Positions 1 to 7,609 of a DNA stretch of 17,524 nt are shown one piece after another. Each line of letters opens with the position of its first letter. Within the stretch, counting starts at the first letter, position 1. The notes under the pieces were generated by a model, which saw only the letters and a program-made list of their open reading frames with translations, had not been told where the DNA came from and did no database searches. Location of the stretch: positions 1-17,524 of the forward strand of contig CAZEEJ010000111.1 in assembly GCA_964511155.1 (NCBI GenBank), written 5' to 3'. Source of the stretch: JAAYDF01 sp964511155 (GTDB lineage Bacteria; Planctomycetota; Phycisphaerae; UBA1845; PWPN01). A program made the translations under genes and the position numbers.

Positions 1-743
1 GGGTCGATCTCGATGCGGCCGCGACTGCCGATCACCACCACACGCCCACCTCGGGCCACGATCGTCAGATCGTTGTCCAAATTCACGTTGGCCAGCATCT
101 CGAGAACCACGTCGACGCCGCGACCCTGGGTCAGGGCCATGATCTGGTTAAAGTGGTCGGGGTCCTTATGGTCCAGCACATAGTGGGCACCCTGATGGGC
201 GAGGAGTTGCCGGCCGGTGTCGGTGCTCGACGTGGCGATGATCGTCATGCCCGCCGCGCGGGCCAACTGAATGGCCGCGATGCCGACACCCCCGCTGCCT
301 CCGTGCACGAGAATCACGTCGCCCGGCCGGGCACCGGCCCGGTGGAACAGCGCGCGATAGGCGGTCCCGCAGGGCACATGCACCCCGGCCCCCTGCTGGA
401 AGGAGAGACGCTCAGGCAACGGATGCACCTGCGATTCGTCACACAGGGCCTTGGCCGCGTACGTGCCGGTCAGCGAGCCCGATAAGTAGACCCGGTCGCC
501 GGTGCGGATGCGGGAGACGCCCTCGCCGGTGGCCTCGACCACGCCGGCTGCGTCCAGGCCCGGCGTATACGGGAGGGGCAGAGAGGTAGGATACCGGCCT
601 GCCCGGATGTACGTGTCCACCGGGTTGACCCCGGCGGCATGAATCCGCACCAGTACCTGGCCGGCAACCGGGGCCGGGTCGGGAACCTCCTCGAGCCGCA
701 TGACCTCCGGATCACCTGTCGCAGCCACGCGAATCGCTTTCAT
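1..743 (-). CDS. qor: Zeta-crystallin type NADPH:quinone oxidoreductase, 3' end cut by window edge
   Basis: Medium-chain dehydrogenase/reductase without catalytic zinc, expected to reduce quinones or enals with NADPH in the cytosol. Only the first 247 residues are inside the window; the family is usually about 325-330 residues. The start is ATG at 743, beginning MKAIRVAATGDPEVMRLEEV, with a strong GGAGGAG ribosome site 9 nt upstream. The N-terminal GroES-like part has the typical GVNPVDTYIRAG and LPYTPGLDAAGVVEATG stretches. The Rossmann part has VHGGSGGVGIAAIQLARAAG (about residues 146-165), the NADPH-binding loop. EMLANVNL and GGRVVVIGSRGRIEID near the edge match human zeta-crystallin closely as I remember it. 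It starts 6 nt after the stop of the upstream membrane-protein gene, so the two are probably co-transcribed and translationally coupled. The substrate is not readable from sequence. Confidence 0.93.
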   Translation of the reverse strand, partial: MKAIRVAATGDPEVMRLEEVPDPAPVAGQVLVRIHAAGVNPVDTYIRAGRYPTSLPLPYTPGLDAAGVVEATGEGVSRIRTGDRVYLSGSLTGTYAAKALCDESQVHPLPERLSFQQGAGVHVPCGTAYRALFHRAGARPGDVILVHGGSGGVGIAAIQLARAAGMTIIATSSTDTGRQLLAHQGAHYVLDHKDPDHFNQIMALTQGRGVDVVLEMLANVNLDNDLTIVARGGRVVVIGSRGRIEID

Positions 744-749
744 GATCGT

Positions 750-2921
750 TCACTCCTCCGGTGATGCCCGCCCCTGCACGAACAGGTCAACCGGCGCAAC
801 CGCCCGCGCCAGCCGAATCAGGTCCAGCCCGCGCTGACGCTCCGCCAGGAATCCCCGGTGGCGGCCGATCCACTGCTCGCGCTCCGCGATCAGTTCGGAT
901 ACGCCCATCGATTCCCACCAGCGCTCGAGCCGGTCAAGGCCCTCGTCCGAGATCGGCCCCTGCCCGGACAACTCCGCCTGGATCGGGTCCGCCAACTGCA
1001 CCGCCACCGGGCGGGCGAGCGTCGCCAGCTGTTGCCGGGCCTGGTCGGTGGCCCCGCCCGAGCGGGCCTTGGCGAACAGGGCACGGTGACCGTCGGTCAT
1101 CGATCCCGCCGGCCGGTTGAACCGTAGACGATACATCGGCCGCGAGGACGACGACAGGAAGAAGTGGTAGTGCCGGCTCGCCAGCGGTTGCACGAAGGTG
1201 AACTTCAGCCGCCGGATGCCGCGATCATCGCCCTCGAGCACCGTGGTGTCGTACACGTCACCGTGAACCACCGTCCCGGTCGTCAGCGGCGAATGCGGCC
1301 GGGCGTAGTCCAGGAGTATCCGCCCGAGACGCCCGCCCAAGTACCCCGGCGCCGCCACGGAGACGATCAACGCATCGTCCCCCACCTGCTCCACCGTGCA
1401 GGGGCGATCCATCATCAGCGGATGCGGGGACAGCGTCAGGATGTGGCCCTCCAGGTCCGGCGGGTTTTCGAGGTCCTGCATCCCCCACGCCTCGCGCAGG
1501 GCCACCGGTGCGTACAACCCGACCAGCGGCAGGTTGATGAAGAACGCCTTGCTGCCGGGCTGCGGAACCGGTCGGGCGGCCACCGCATCCGCATACAGCA
1601 ACTGCTCCGACCGCACCACCCCGCGCCACAGGCTCCGGTAGACCGTCACGGGCACCAGCATGGCCACCAGCGCCACGGCCGTCACCGTGGAGCGCGCCGC
1701 GACCGGAAGCCGCGACAGCATCAGTGTCCCCATCATCGCCACCCCCGCAAACGGCAGATAGCCGAACGACGGTGCGGCGAACAGCGGGACGGTCAGGATC
1801 AGACCGGCCAGCGCCCACAGCGGCCAGACCAGCCGGCAGCGGGATGCGCGCGAGGCCCACTCGTACCAGGCCAGGAGAACCACGATCAGCCCGATCATGC
1901 CGATCAGCAACACCGCATGATCCCCGGTCAGCCAGGATACCTCGAAACCGGTCGCAAACATGGGGACCCCGGATACCAGGCTGAAAGCCAGTTGCACCAG
2001 GCGGTAACCACCCCACGGCAACAGCGACCAGTCGCCGGGCATATGCAACGGCATCTGCGGTGCGCCCATCCCCGGGAAAACCATCAGGCGCCAGTACCCG
2101 TAGGCCAGAGCCAGCGATACAAGGGCAATATGGAACGGCAGGCGGTACAGGGCCAGCGGCCGGCGCCCGTAGCCCACGTCCAGAGCCAACACCAGAACCG
2201 GCAGGATGACCGCCGTCTCGAAGCTCAGCACCGCCAGAAGCCAGAGGACCAGCGCCGCAGCCAGCCACTCGATCCGCACGGGCGCCCACCCCGCCTGGTA
2301 GAGCCGATGCGAGCGCCGCGAGCGCCGCGTGCGCTCCACCGCCGACGCCGCCGCGTACGCCAACACCGCACCGATCAGAAAACAGGTGCTGATCGCCGCC
2401 GACTGGGCCGACATCCAACTCGTGGTCACCACGGAGTGGGGGTTGAGGGCAAAGAACGAACCCGCCATGAACGACCATCCGCGGCTCAGCATCATCCACC
2501 GGGCCAGATGGAACATCAGCATGGCCGCCGCCGCGTGCCACAACAGCCCGAAGGCGTGCATCCCCGCCGGTCGGCCCCCCACCAGGTGATACTCGATTTT
2601 GAGGATGAGCATGGCCACCGGCCGGGCCCAGCTCTGGTGCAACGGCCGTTCCTGCCACCAGAGTTGAGCGAGCTGACCGGGCAGATCGAACGTCGCCGAC
2701 TGCCACTGGGCGTCCAGGCCCCAGCCCGATGAACGGATCACCGCCCGGTGCCAGTGGTCCTCCAGGAACAACCCGTCCCACAGGCAGGATCCATGCACGC
2801 ATACCACCACCAGCAGCAACCCGCACGAAACCAGCAGGTCCCGCCGCCGCTCCGGCCGACTGCGCAACAGCGCCCGCTCTTCCAGATAACTCAACGCCGG
2901 ACTCGTCGCTTCGGTGGACAC
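750..2921 (-). CDS. Large polytopic membrane protein, possible GT-C type glycosyltransferase
   Basis: A 723-residue integral membrane protein of unknown function. The reading frame is open to 3095, but the likely start is GTG at 2921: AGGAAG lies 8 nt upstream and a candidate promoter lies at 2974-3002, inside the longer frame. The N-terminus (VSTEATSPAL) is cytosolic-looking. The first membrane helix is at about residues 29-47 and is followed at once by an acidic loop with LEDHWH (E54, D55). Around ten more hydrophobic stretches follow to about residue 450, then a soluble C-terminal part of about 250 residues without a domain I recognise. An acidic pair just after the first helix is usual in GT-C glycosyltransferases that use lipid-linked sugars (PMT/GT39 and relatives), so such a role is possible but unproven. 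It is the first gene of a two-gene unit with the quinone oxidoreductase. Confidence 0.85.
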   Translation of the reverse strand: MSTEATSPALSYLEERALLRSRPERRRDLLVSCGLLLVVVCVHGSCLWDGLFLEDHWHRAVIRSSGWGLDAQWQSATFDLPGQLAQLWWQERPLHQSWARPVAMLILKIEYHLVGGRPAGMHAFGLLWHAAAAMLMFHLARWMMLSRGWSFMAGSFFALNPHSVVTTSWMSAQSAAISTCFLIGAVLAYAAASAVERTRRSRRSHRLYQAGWAPVRIEWLAAALVLWLLAVLSFETAVILPVLVLALDVGYGRRPLALYRLPFHIALVSLALAYGYWRLMVFPGMGAPQMPLHMPGDWSLLPWGGYRLVQLAFSLVSGVPMFATGFEVSWLTGDHAVLLIGMIGLIVVLLAWYEWASRASRCRLVWPLWALAGLILTVPLFAAPSFGYLPFAGVAMMGTLMLSRLPVAARSTVTAVALVAMLVPVTVYRSLWRGVVRSEQLLYADAVAARPVPQPGSKAFFINLPLVGLYAPVALREAWGMQDLENPPDLEGHILTLSPHPLMMDRPCTVEQVGDDALIVSVAAPGYLGGRLGRILLDYARPHSPLTTGTVVHGDVYDTTVLEGDDRGIRRLKFTFVQPLASRHYHFFLSSSSRPMYRLRFNRPAGSMTDGHRALFAKARSGGATDQARQQLATLARPVAVQLADPIQAELSGQGPISDEGLDRLERWWESMGVSELIAEREQWIGRHRGFLAERQRGLDLIRLARAVAPVDLFVQGRASPEE
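753..759 (-). promoter_or_regulatory. Ribosome binding site of the quinone oxidoreductase, inside the upstream gene
   Basis: Minus-strand GGAGGAG lies 9 nt before the ATG at 743. It is made of the last two glutamate codons of the upstream membrane-protein gene and sits directly on that gene's stop codon (TGA, 752-750). This arrangement supports translational coupling. Confidence 0.7.
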
Positions 2922-2973
2922 CAAGCCTGCTTCCTGCCGGGAACTACGCGATACGCCATACTCCGCGCAAGCT

Positions 2974-3002
2974 ATTGTCGGCCCATCAACCGCCAAGATC
3001 AA
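2974..3002 (-). promoter_or_regulatory. Candidate sigma-70-like promoter for the membrane-protein operon
   Basis: On the minus strand TTGATC (3002-2997) and GACAAT (2979-2974) are separated by 17 nt. Transcription would start near 2967, giving a leader of about 46 nt to the GTG at 2921. This supports the shorter start of that gene. Confidence 0.4.
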
Positions 3003-3041
3003 GAACCTGATCTGACCGCGCCGGATTGCGTTTTGTGGTAG

Positions 3042-3063
3042 CGGCCGCCCCCTGTGGCGGCCG
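3042..3063. repeat. GC-rich palindrome, copy 1 (CGGCCGCC / GGCGGCCG)
   Basis: An 8-bp perfect inverted repeat with a 6-nt loop (CCCTGT). The same palindrome with a near-identical loop (CCCCGT) occurs at 13732-13753, also in an intergenic region, so it is a dispersed hairpin element. Its role is unknown; a transcript end or protein-binding site is possible. Confidence 0.65.
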
Positions 3064-3065
3064 GC

Positions 3066-3240
3066 GCGTGAAAGGTCTCTGGGCGGGTGGCCCATCCTTG
3101 CGCAGCAAGGGTGGGCTCACGATGATGCGGATGGAGGAAGGGCTGCTGGTCAAACAAGCTTTCGCACGCGTTCGATCATCGCCAGACCACCCTTGCTGCG
3201 CAAGGATGGGCCACCCGACCGCCTGACCTGTCACCGACCC
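3066..3240. repeat. MITE-like inverted-repeat element, copy A
   Basis: A perfect 31-bp inverted repeat (3084-3114 against 3187-3217) encloses a 72-nt core. Each arm also holds its own hairpin, CCTTGC-GCA-GCAAGG. The outer flanks continue as an imperfect repeat: the reverse complement of about 3218-3240 resembles the left flank of copy B, including GTGACAGGT. The core, from GGGCTCACGATGATGCGG to GATCATC, is about four-fifths identical to copy B at 5787-5950 in the same orientation. There is no convincing coding capacity. It looks like a non-autonomous mobile or REP-type element; no target-site duplication was confirmed. Confidence 0.75.
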
Positions 3241-3275
3241 CGCTGCCGCGCTGCCGGCGGCCGCGGCCGGCCGGC

Positions 3276-3304
3276 TTGACCTGCCTTGCCCCGCCCGCTA
3301 GCCT
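3276..3304 (+). promoter_or_regulatory. Candidate promoter of purA-uppS
   Basis: TTGACC (3276-3281) and TAGCCT (3299-3304) lie 17 nt apart, just downstream of repeat element A. Transcription would begin near 3311, about 87 nt before the purA ATG. The -10 box is weak, so this is tentative. Confidence 0.35.
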
Positions 3305-3397
3305 GAACCCCATTCCGGGCGGCTGCCCTGTGCACGTGGGCGATGGGGCACCTGCCTGCCTGCCGGTTCGCGAGCCTCTTGAACGGGAATCGCAGAG

Positions 3398-4699
3398 ATG
3401 GATCTCACCGCACTGGGACATACGTGTGTCGTCGGTCTGCACTGGGGCGACGAGGGTAAGGGCAAGATCGTCGACCTGCTCACCGAGCACTTCGATCTCG
3501 TGGTCCGCTACAACGGCGGCGGGAACGCCGGCCATACCGTCCAGATCGCCGGCGAGAAGTTCGCCCTGCACCTCCTGCCCGTTGGCGTGCTCAGCCCCAA
3601 CAAAATGGCCGCCATCGGTACCGGCGTCGCCCTCGATCTGCAACGCATGCTGGAGGAAATCGAGGCCCTCGGCCAGCGCGGCATCCGCGTCGGCGACAAC
3701 CTCAAGATCAGCGACCGGGCCCAGTTGGTCATGCCCTACCACAAGAAGCAGGACCACCTGTCCGAGGCCGCCCTGGGCGATGCCAAAATCGGCACCACCG
3801 CCCGAGGCATCGGCCCCTGCTATGCCGACAAAATGCTCCGCACCACCGCCTTGCGCGTCGGCGACCTGCTCCACCCCGAGCAGTTCCGCGAGAAGCTCGC
3901 CCGCATCGTCGAGCTCAAGAACCGCCTCTTCGCCGCCCTGTACGGCGACAAGCACTCGATGGACGCCGACGCCATGGCCGACGAGTATCTCGCCTGCGCC
4001 CAGCGCGTCCGCGACAACATCTGCGACACCACGCGGCTCTTCCTCGACGCCATCGCCGCCGGCAAGCGCCTGCTCTTCGAGGGGGCCAACGGCACCCTCC
4101 TCGACATCGACCACGGCACCTTCCCCTATGTGACCAGCAGCACCACCAGCGCCATCGGCGTTCCCGCCGGTGCGGGCGTCCCCGCCAGCACGCTCCGCTC
4201 CTGCATCGGCGTGCTCAAGGCCTACACCACACGGGTCGGGGCCGGCCCGTTCCCCAGCGAGCTGCGCGATGAAGTCGGCGATACCATCCGCGAGCGCGGC
4301 CACGAATACGGCACGACCACCGGCCGACCACGCCGTTGCGGCTGGTTCGATGCCGTCGCCGCCCGCTACAGCGCCGCTCTCAGCGGCATCACCCACTTGG
4401 CCATCATGCACCTGGATACCCTGACCGGCTTCGAACGCGTCGGCATCTGCACCGGGTACACCACGCCCGAAGGACGCCTGCCCGGCTTCGTCGCCGACGG
4501 CTCGCTGCTCGAACGAGCCGAGCCCATCTTCGAGTTCCTCCCCGGGTGGGACCAGGATCTCCGCACGGCCCGCTCGTTCGAGGATCTGCCCATCCAGACC
4601 CGGCAATACCTGGAACGGGTCGAGTCGCTCGTCGGCGTGCCCGTCGCCATCGCCAGCGTCGGCCCCGACCGGACCCAAACCCTCATTCGATCGGTATAA
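3398..4699 (+). CDS. purA: Adenylosuccinate synthetase
   Basis: Catalyses IMP + aspartate + GTP to adenylosuccinate, the first committed step of AMP synthesis, in the cytosol. The 433-residue product is of normal length (E. coli 432). All landmarks are present: the GTP-binding WGDEGKGK loop with catalytic D18, GGGNAGHT with H46, GTTARGIGPCYADK for IMP binding, EGANGTLLDIDHGTFPYVTS, YTTRVGAGPFPSEL, and the aspartate/base-binding TTGRPRRCGWFD. The ATG at 3398 is preceded only by a modest GGGAA. uppS follows 8 nt after its TAA. The pair is bracketed by copies A and B of an inverted-repeat element, which is a curious setting for a housekeeping gene. Codon use and GC resemble the rest of the window. 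Confidence 0.98.
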   Translation: MDLTALGHTCVVGLHWGDEGKGKIVDLLTEHFDLVVRYNGGGNAGHTVQIAGEKFALHLLPVGVLSPNKMAAIGTGVALDLQRMLEEIEALGQRGIRVGDNLKISDRAQLVMPYHKKQDHLSEAALGDAKIGTTARGIGPCYADKMLRTTALRVGDLLHPEQFREKLARIVELKNRLFAALYGDKHSMDADAMADEYLACAQRVRDNICDTTRLFLDAIAAGKRLLFEGANGTLLDIDHGTFPYVTSSTTSAIGVPAGAGVPASTLRSCIGVLKAYTTRVGAGPFPSELRDEVGDTIRERGHEYGTTTGRPRRCGWFDAVAARYSAALSGITHLAIMHLDTLTGFERVGICTGYTTPEGRLPGFVADGSLLERAEPIFEFLPGWDQDLRTARSFEDLPIQTRQYLERVESLVGVPVAIASVGPDRTQTLIRSV

Positions 4700-4707
4700 T
4701 AGTCGCC

Positions 4708-5481
4708 ATGCCAGAACCGCCCCTCGATCCCCGGCAGGAACTCGGGCTGGAGCGCCAGCAGCTCCCCCGCCATATCGCCATCATCATGGATGGCAACGGG
4801 CGGTGGGCCAACCTCCGTAACCTGCCCCGCGTCGCCGGTCACGCCGAGGGCGTCGCCCACGTCCGCCAGATCGTCACCCACTGCGCCCGCCTCAAGCTCG
4901 ATGCCCTCACCCTCTACAGCTTCAGCACGGAGAACTGGAAACGCCCGCGGGCCGAGGTCGACGCCCTCATGGACCTCTGTGCCGAGTATCTCGTCAGGCA
5001 GCGGGATGAGATCATGGACAACAACGTGCGGCTCACGCAGATCGGACGGCGCGAGGGGCTGCCCCCGTCCGTCCTTCGCGAGTTGGATACGACCGAGGCC
5101 CTGAGCCGCGACAACACCGGCCTGCGCCTCTGCCTGGCGATCAACTATGGCGCCCGCGACGAGATCCTCGACGCCGTCCGGGCCATCGCCCGCCGCGTCC
5201 AGGCCGGCCGACTCGACGTCGCCGACATCGACGAAGCCTGCCTCTCCGCCCACCTGTACACCGCCGACCTCCCCGACCCCGACCTGCTCATCCGCACCGC
5301 CGGAGAGATGCGCATCAGCAACTTTCTCCTCTGGCAGATCAGCTACGCCGAGCTTTACGTCACCGACACCCTCTGGCCCGACTTCGGCACCGGCGACCTC
5401 AACGACGCCATCCGCGCCTACGCCGCCCGCGACCGCCGCTTCGGCGCCGTCAAATCCATCCCCCATCCCCCCCTCGCCTGA
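4708..5481 (+). CDS. uppS: Isoprenyl (undecaprenyl) diphosphate synthase
   Basis: A cis-prenyltransferase that elongates farnesyl diphosphate with isopentenyl diphosphate to make the C55 lipid carrier for cell-wall and surface glycans; a membrane-associated cytosolic enzyme. The product is 257 residues (E. coli 253). Motifs seen: HIAIIMDGNGRWA with the Mg-binding D28, LTLYSFSTENWKRP, LCLAINYGARDEI, and the C-terminal DPDLLIRTAGEMRISNFLLW followed by SYAELYVTDTLWPDF. The usual RTSGE is RTAGE here. No clear ribosome site precedes the ATG at 4708. It lies 8 nt after the purA stop, so translation may depend on coupling. A TATAAT at 4695-4700, overlapping the purA stop, could give a leaderless uppS transcript, but no -35 box is visible. 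Confidence 0.97.
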   Translation: MPEPPLDPRQELGLERQQLPRHIAIIMDGNGRWANLRNLPRVAGHAEGVAHVRQIVTHCARLKLDALTLYSFSTENWKRPRAEVDALMDLCAEYLVRQRDEIMDNNVRLTQIGRREGLPPSVLRELDTTEALSRDNTGLRLCLAINYGARDEILDAVRAIARRVQAGRLDVADIDEACLSAHLYTADLPDPDLLIRTAGEMRISNFLLWQISYAELYVTDTLWPDFGTGDLNDAIRAYAARDRRFGAVKSIPHPPLA

Positions 5482-5547
5482 CCCGCTCCTCACTCCCCGA
5501 CCACTCAGTGATCCTCGCCCACCCCATCCCCCGTACCCGGGTCCGTT

Positions 5548-5651
5548 GAGCCTGAAGGGCTCATTCTGTCAGCCCAGGCCGAAGGCCTGGGGAAGAAGTC
5601 ACGCCAAGATCGGTCCTGAAGGGACCGTTCATGCCGTTACTTCCCTTGGCG
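5548..5651. repeat. Cluster of REP-like hairpins downstream of uppS
   Basis: Three hairpins in a row: GAGCC-TGAAG-GGCTC (5548-5562), CCCAGGCC-GAA-GGCCTGGG (5573-5591) and CGGTCC-TGAAG-GGACCG (5611-5627). CGCCAAG (5603-5609) and CTTGGCG (5645-5651) can form an outer stem around the last one. Two of the three loops are TGAAG. The pattern resembles dispersed intergenic REP-like repeats in planctomycete genomes. It could stabilise or end the purA-uppS transcript, but has no T-tract. Confidence 0.6.
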
Positions 5652-5690
5652 CAATCGGCGGTCCTGCGCATGCGGCTGCCGCCGAAGGCG

Positions 5691-5739
5691 CGACGTCATC
5701 CATGCCGCGACCGTCGACGTCATCCGTACCGCGGACCGT
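5691..5739. repeat. Two-unit direct tandem repeat of about 24 nt
   Basis: CGACGTCATCCATGCCGCGA... (5691-5714) is followed directly by CGACGTCATCCGTACCGCGG... (5715-5739). The units differ at a few positions and by one inserted base. This is non-coding DNA between uppS and the methyltransferase gene. Confidence 0.6.
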
Positions 5740-5786
5740 CAGGCAGCGGCCCCTGAACGGGAACGCCAACCCCACGAGGTCCGCTC

Positions 5787-5950
5787 GGGTCCGTGACAGG
5801 TTGGGCGGCCGGATGGCCCATCCTGGCGCAGCAAGGATGGGCTCACGATGATGCGGACGCGGGAAGGTCTCCTGGCCAAGCAGGCTTTCTCGCGCCTTTG
5901 ATCATCCCGACCCCACCCCCGCCGCGGCGGAGATAGGTCACCCGCCCGCC
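5787..5950. repeat. MITE-like inverted-repeat element, copy B
   Basis: Second copy of the element at 3066-3240, same orientation. The left arm holds GTGACAGG, ATGGCCCATCCT and AGCAAGGATGGG; the core GGGCTCACGATGATGCGG to GATCATC is well conserved. The right arm has diverged: the CCTTGC hairpin is replaced by a different GC-rich palindrome (CCGCCGCGGCGG, 5919-5930), while the end GGTCACCCGCCCGCC still resembles the end of copy A. Its imperfect arms suggest it is the older copy. Confidence 0.65.
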
Positions 5951-5994
5951 GAAACGGCTGCAAAATTGACAATCCCGCGCCGCCTCCGCTTCGG

Positions 5995-6024
5995 TTGACG
6001 CGGGCTGGGCTTCCGTGGTATCTG
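5995..6024 (+). promoter_or_regulatory. Candidate promoter for a leaderless methyltransferase mRNA
   Basis: TTGACG (5995-6000) and TATCTG (6019-6024) are 18 nt apart. The expected start of transcription falls at or next to the ATG at 6031, and no ribosome site precedes that ATG, so the message may be leaderless. Single-sequence prediction only. Confidence 0.35.
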
Positions 6025-6030
6025 GTAGAC

Positions 6031-7590
6031 ATGGCCCGCCAATCGTCCACCTCGCGCAAACGGCCGGATGCCGCCGACGGCTCGTCCCCCGGTGCTCGTG
6101 GCGCCGCGACGCCCTCCCGCCCTTCCACCCTGATGGATACCCGCGTCGTTTACTGCGGCGACAACCTCGAACAGCTCCGCAAGCTCCCCGATGCCTGCAT
6201 CGACCTGATCTACATCGACCCGCCCTTCAACTCCAACCGCAACTACGAGGTCTTCTGGGGCGAGACGAAAGAAAAGCGGGCCTTCGAGGACCGCCACGCC
6301 AGCACGGCCGCCTACATCGACTTTATGCGCCCCCGTTGCGTCGAACTCGCTCGCGTCCTCAAGAAGACCGGCAGCTTCTACTATCATTGCGACTGGCACG
6401 CCTCGCACTACGTCAAGGGGATGCTCGATCAGATCTTCGGCGAGAACAGCTTCCAGAACGAGATCGTATGGCGTCGCACGAAGGCGCACAACGACCCGAA
6501 ACGCTATGGGGCCAACCACGATTCAGTTTTTTTCTATACGCGGTCGAACAAGTGGACATGGAACCGGCAGTATACCGATTACACCCAGGAGTATTTGGAT
6601 CAGAACTACCGCTACCGGGAGGAGGACGGTCGTCGTTTCCGCGTATCGGACATGACTGCGAACAAACCGGGTGGTGATACCTCGTACGAGTGGATGACGC
6701 CGGACGGCCGAATGATAAGGCCCTACAAGGGGCGGTACTGGGCCTACTCCAGAGACAAGATGGCGGAGTTCGACCGGCAGGGTTTGGTCTACTACCGCAA
6801 AACCGGCATGCCAATGCTCAAGCACTACATGGACGAGATGCCTGGCGTACCGCTCCAGACCTTCTGGGACGACATCAAGCCGGTCATTTCCGGTAGCGCG
6901 GAGCGGCTGGGCTACCCGACCCAGAAACCGCTTGCCCTTCTCGAGCGCATCATCAGAGCCTCCAGCAACCCCAACGACATCGTGCTTGACGCCTTTTGCG
7001 GCTGCGGCACGGCCCTGGTTGCGGCGCAAAACCTCGGGCGGCAGTGGATCGGCATCGACATTTCGCCCACCGCCTGCCGGGTGATGGCCAAGCGGCTGCG
7101 TGACGTGTGCAAGCTCCGCGAGGACGAGAACCTCTGGCGCTCCGGCCGGGGCTTCGTCGTCCGCGACCTGCCCTGGTCCGAGGAGCAGCTCCGCAAGCTC
7201 CCGCCGTTCGAGTTCGAGAACTGGGCGGTCATCGCCCTCGGCGGCATTCCGAACAAGGCCCAGGTGGGCGACAGGGGCATCGACGGCCGGATCTACCCGG
7301 TCAGCGCCACCCCCAAGACGACCGGGGCCAAGGCCGGCGAGTTGGACTTTATGGACACGTGGTACCCGATCCAGGTCAAGCAGAAAGACAAGGTCGGCCG
7401 GCCCGATATCGACGCCTTCGAGGCCGCCATGACCCGCGAGGACCGAACCAAGGGCTTCTTCGTCGCCTTCGACTACACCAGCGATGCCCTCACCGAAATC
7501 GACGCCTTCTTCCGCAAAAGCGGTAAGATAATCGTCGCCCTCACGGTCAAAGAGATTCTGGAGGAGCAGATTGCGAGGAAGCTGGCGTGA
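6031..7590 (+). CDS. Beta-class DNA methyltransferase fused to Mrr-like nuclease domain
   Basis: A 519-residue two-domain protein. Residues 1-34 are a low-complexity leader; an ATG at 6133 is an alternative start. The methyltransferase domain has motif IV DPPF at 63-66 followed, about 255 residues later, by the AdoMet motif DAFCGCGTALVAAQ (F322-G326). The order IV - target recognition - I defines the beta class of N6-adenine/N4-cytosine enzymes. From about residue 395 a second domain begins (FEFENWAVIALGG), with GDRGIDG (D414, D418) and IQVKQK (Q448, K450), then GRPDIDAFEAAM. That is the PD-(D/E/Q)xK layout of Mrr_cat nucleases. One chain could therefore modify and cut DNA, or the nuclease may act on foreign methylation. 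The recognition part (about 6530-6900) is visibly less GC-rich than its surroundings, hinting at transfer. The next gene starts 20 nt downstream. Confidence 0.92.
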   Translation: MARQSSTSRKRPDAADGSSPGARGAATPSRPSTLMDTRVVYCGDNLEQLRKLPDACIDLIYIDPPFNSNRNYEVFWGETKEKRAFEDRHASTAAYIDFMRPRCVELARVLKKTGSFYYHCDWHASHYVKGMLDQIFGENSFQNEIVWRRTKAHNDPKRYGANHDSVFFYTRSNKWTWNRQYTDYTQEYLDQNYRYREEDGRRFRVSDMTANKPGGDTSYEWMTPDGRMIRPYKGRYWAYSRDKMAEFDRQGLVYYRKTGMPMLKHYMDEMPGVPLQTFWDDIKPVISGSAERLGYPTQKPLALLERIIRASSNPNDIVLDAFCGCGTALVAAQNLGRQWIGIDISPTACRVMAKRLRDVCKLREDENLWRSGRGFVVRDLPWSEEQLRKLPPFEFENWAVIALGGIPNKAQVGDRGIDGRIYPVSATPKTTGAKAGELDFMDTWYPIQVKQKDKVGRPDIDAFEAAMTREDRTKGFFVAFDYTSDALTEIDAFFRKSGKIIVALTVKEILEEQIARKLA

Positions 7591-7609
7591 GTCTTCAGGG
7601 AGACACCAT

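Noticed and set aside
1164..2826. Two 522-residue open frames (plus strand 1164-2732 and minus strand 1258-2826) overlapping the membrane-protein gene
   Set aside because: Composition is biased (Gln/His/Arg-rich or Gly/Ala-rich) with no motif. Both are shadow frames of the GC-rich membrane-protein gene, which has a ribosome site and clear helices.
3176..4678. A minus-strand frame of 500 residues opposite purA
   Set aside because: Glycine/alanine/aspartate-rich shadow of a highly conserved plus-strand gene.
5147..5851. A plus-strand frame of 234 residues overlapping uppS
   Set aside because: Pro/Ser/Thr-rich out-of-frame shadow that runs into repeat DNA.
3066..5950. purA-uppS as the cargo of a composite transposon
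   Set aside because: The flanking copies carry no transposase, copy B is diverged, and the genes are housekeeping with native composition; kept only as a question in the findings.
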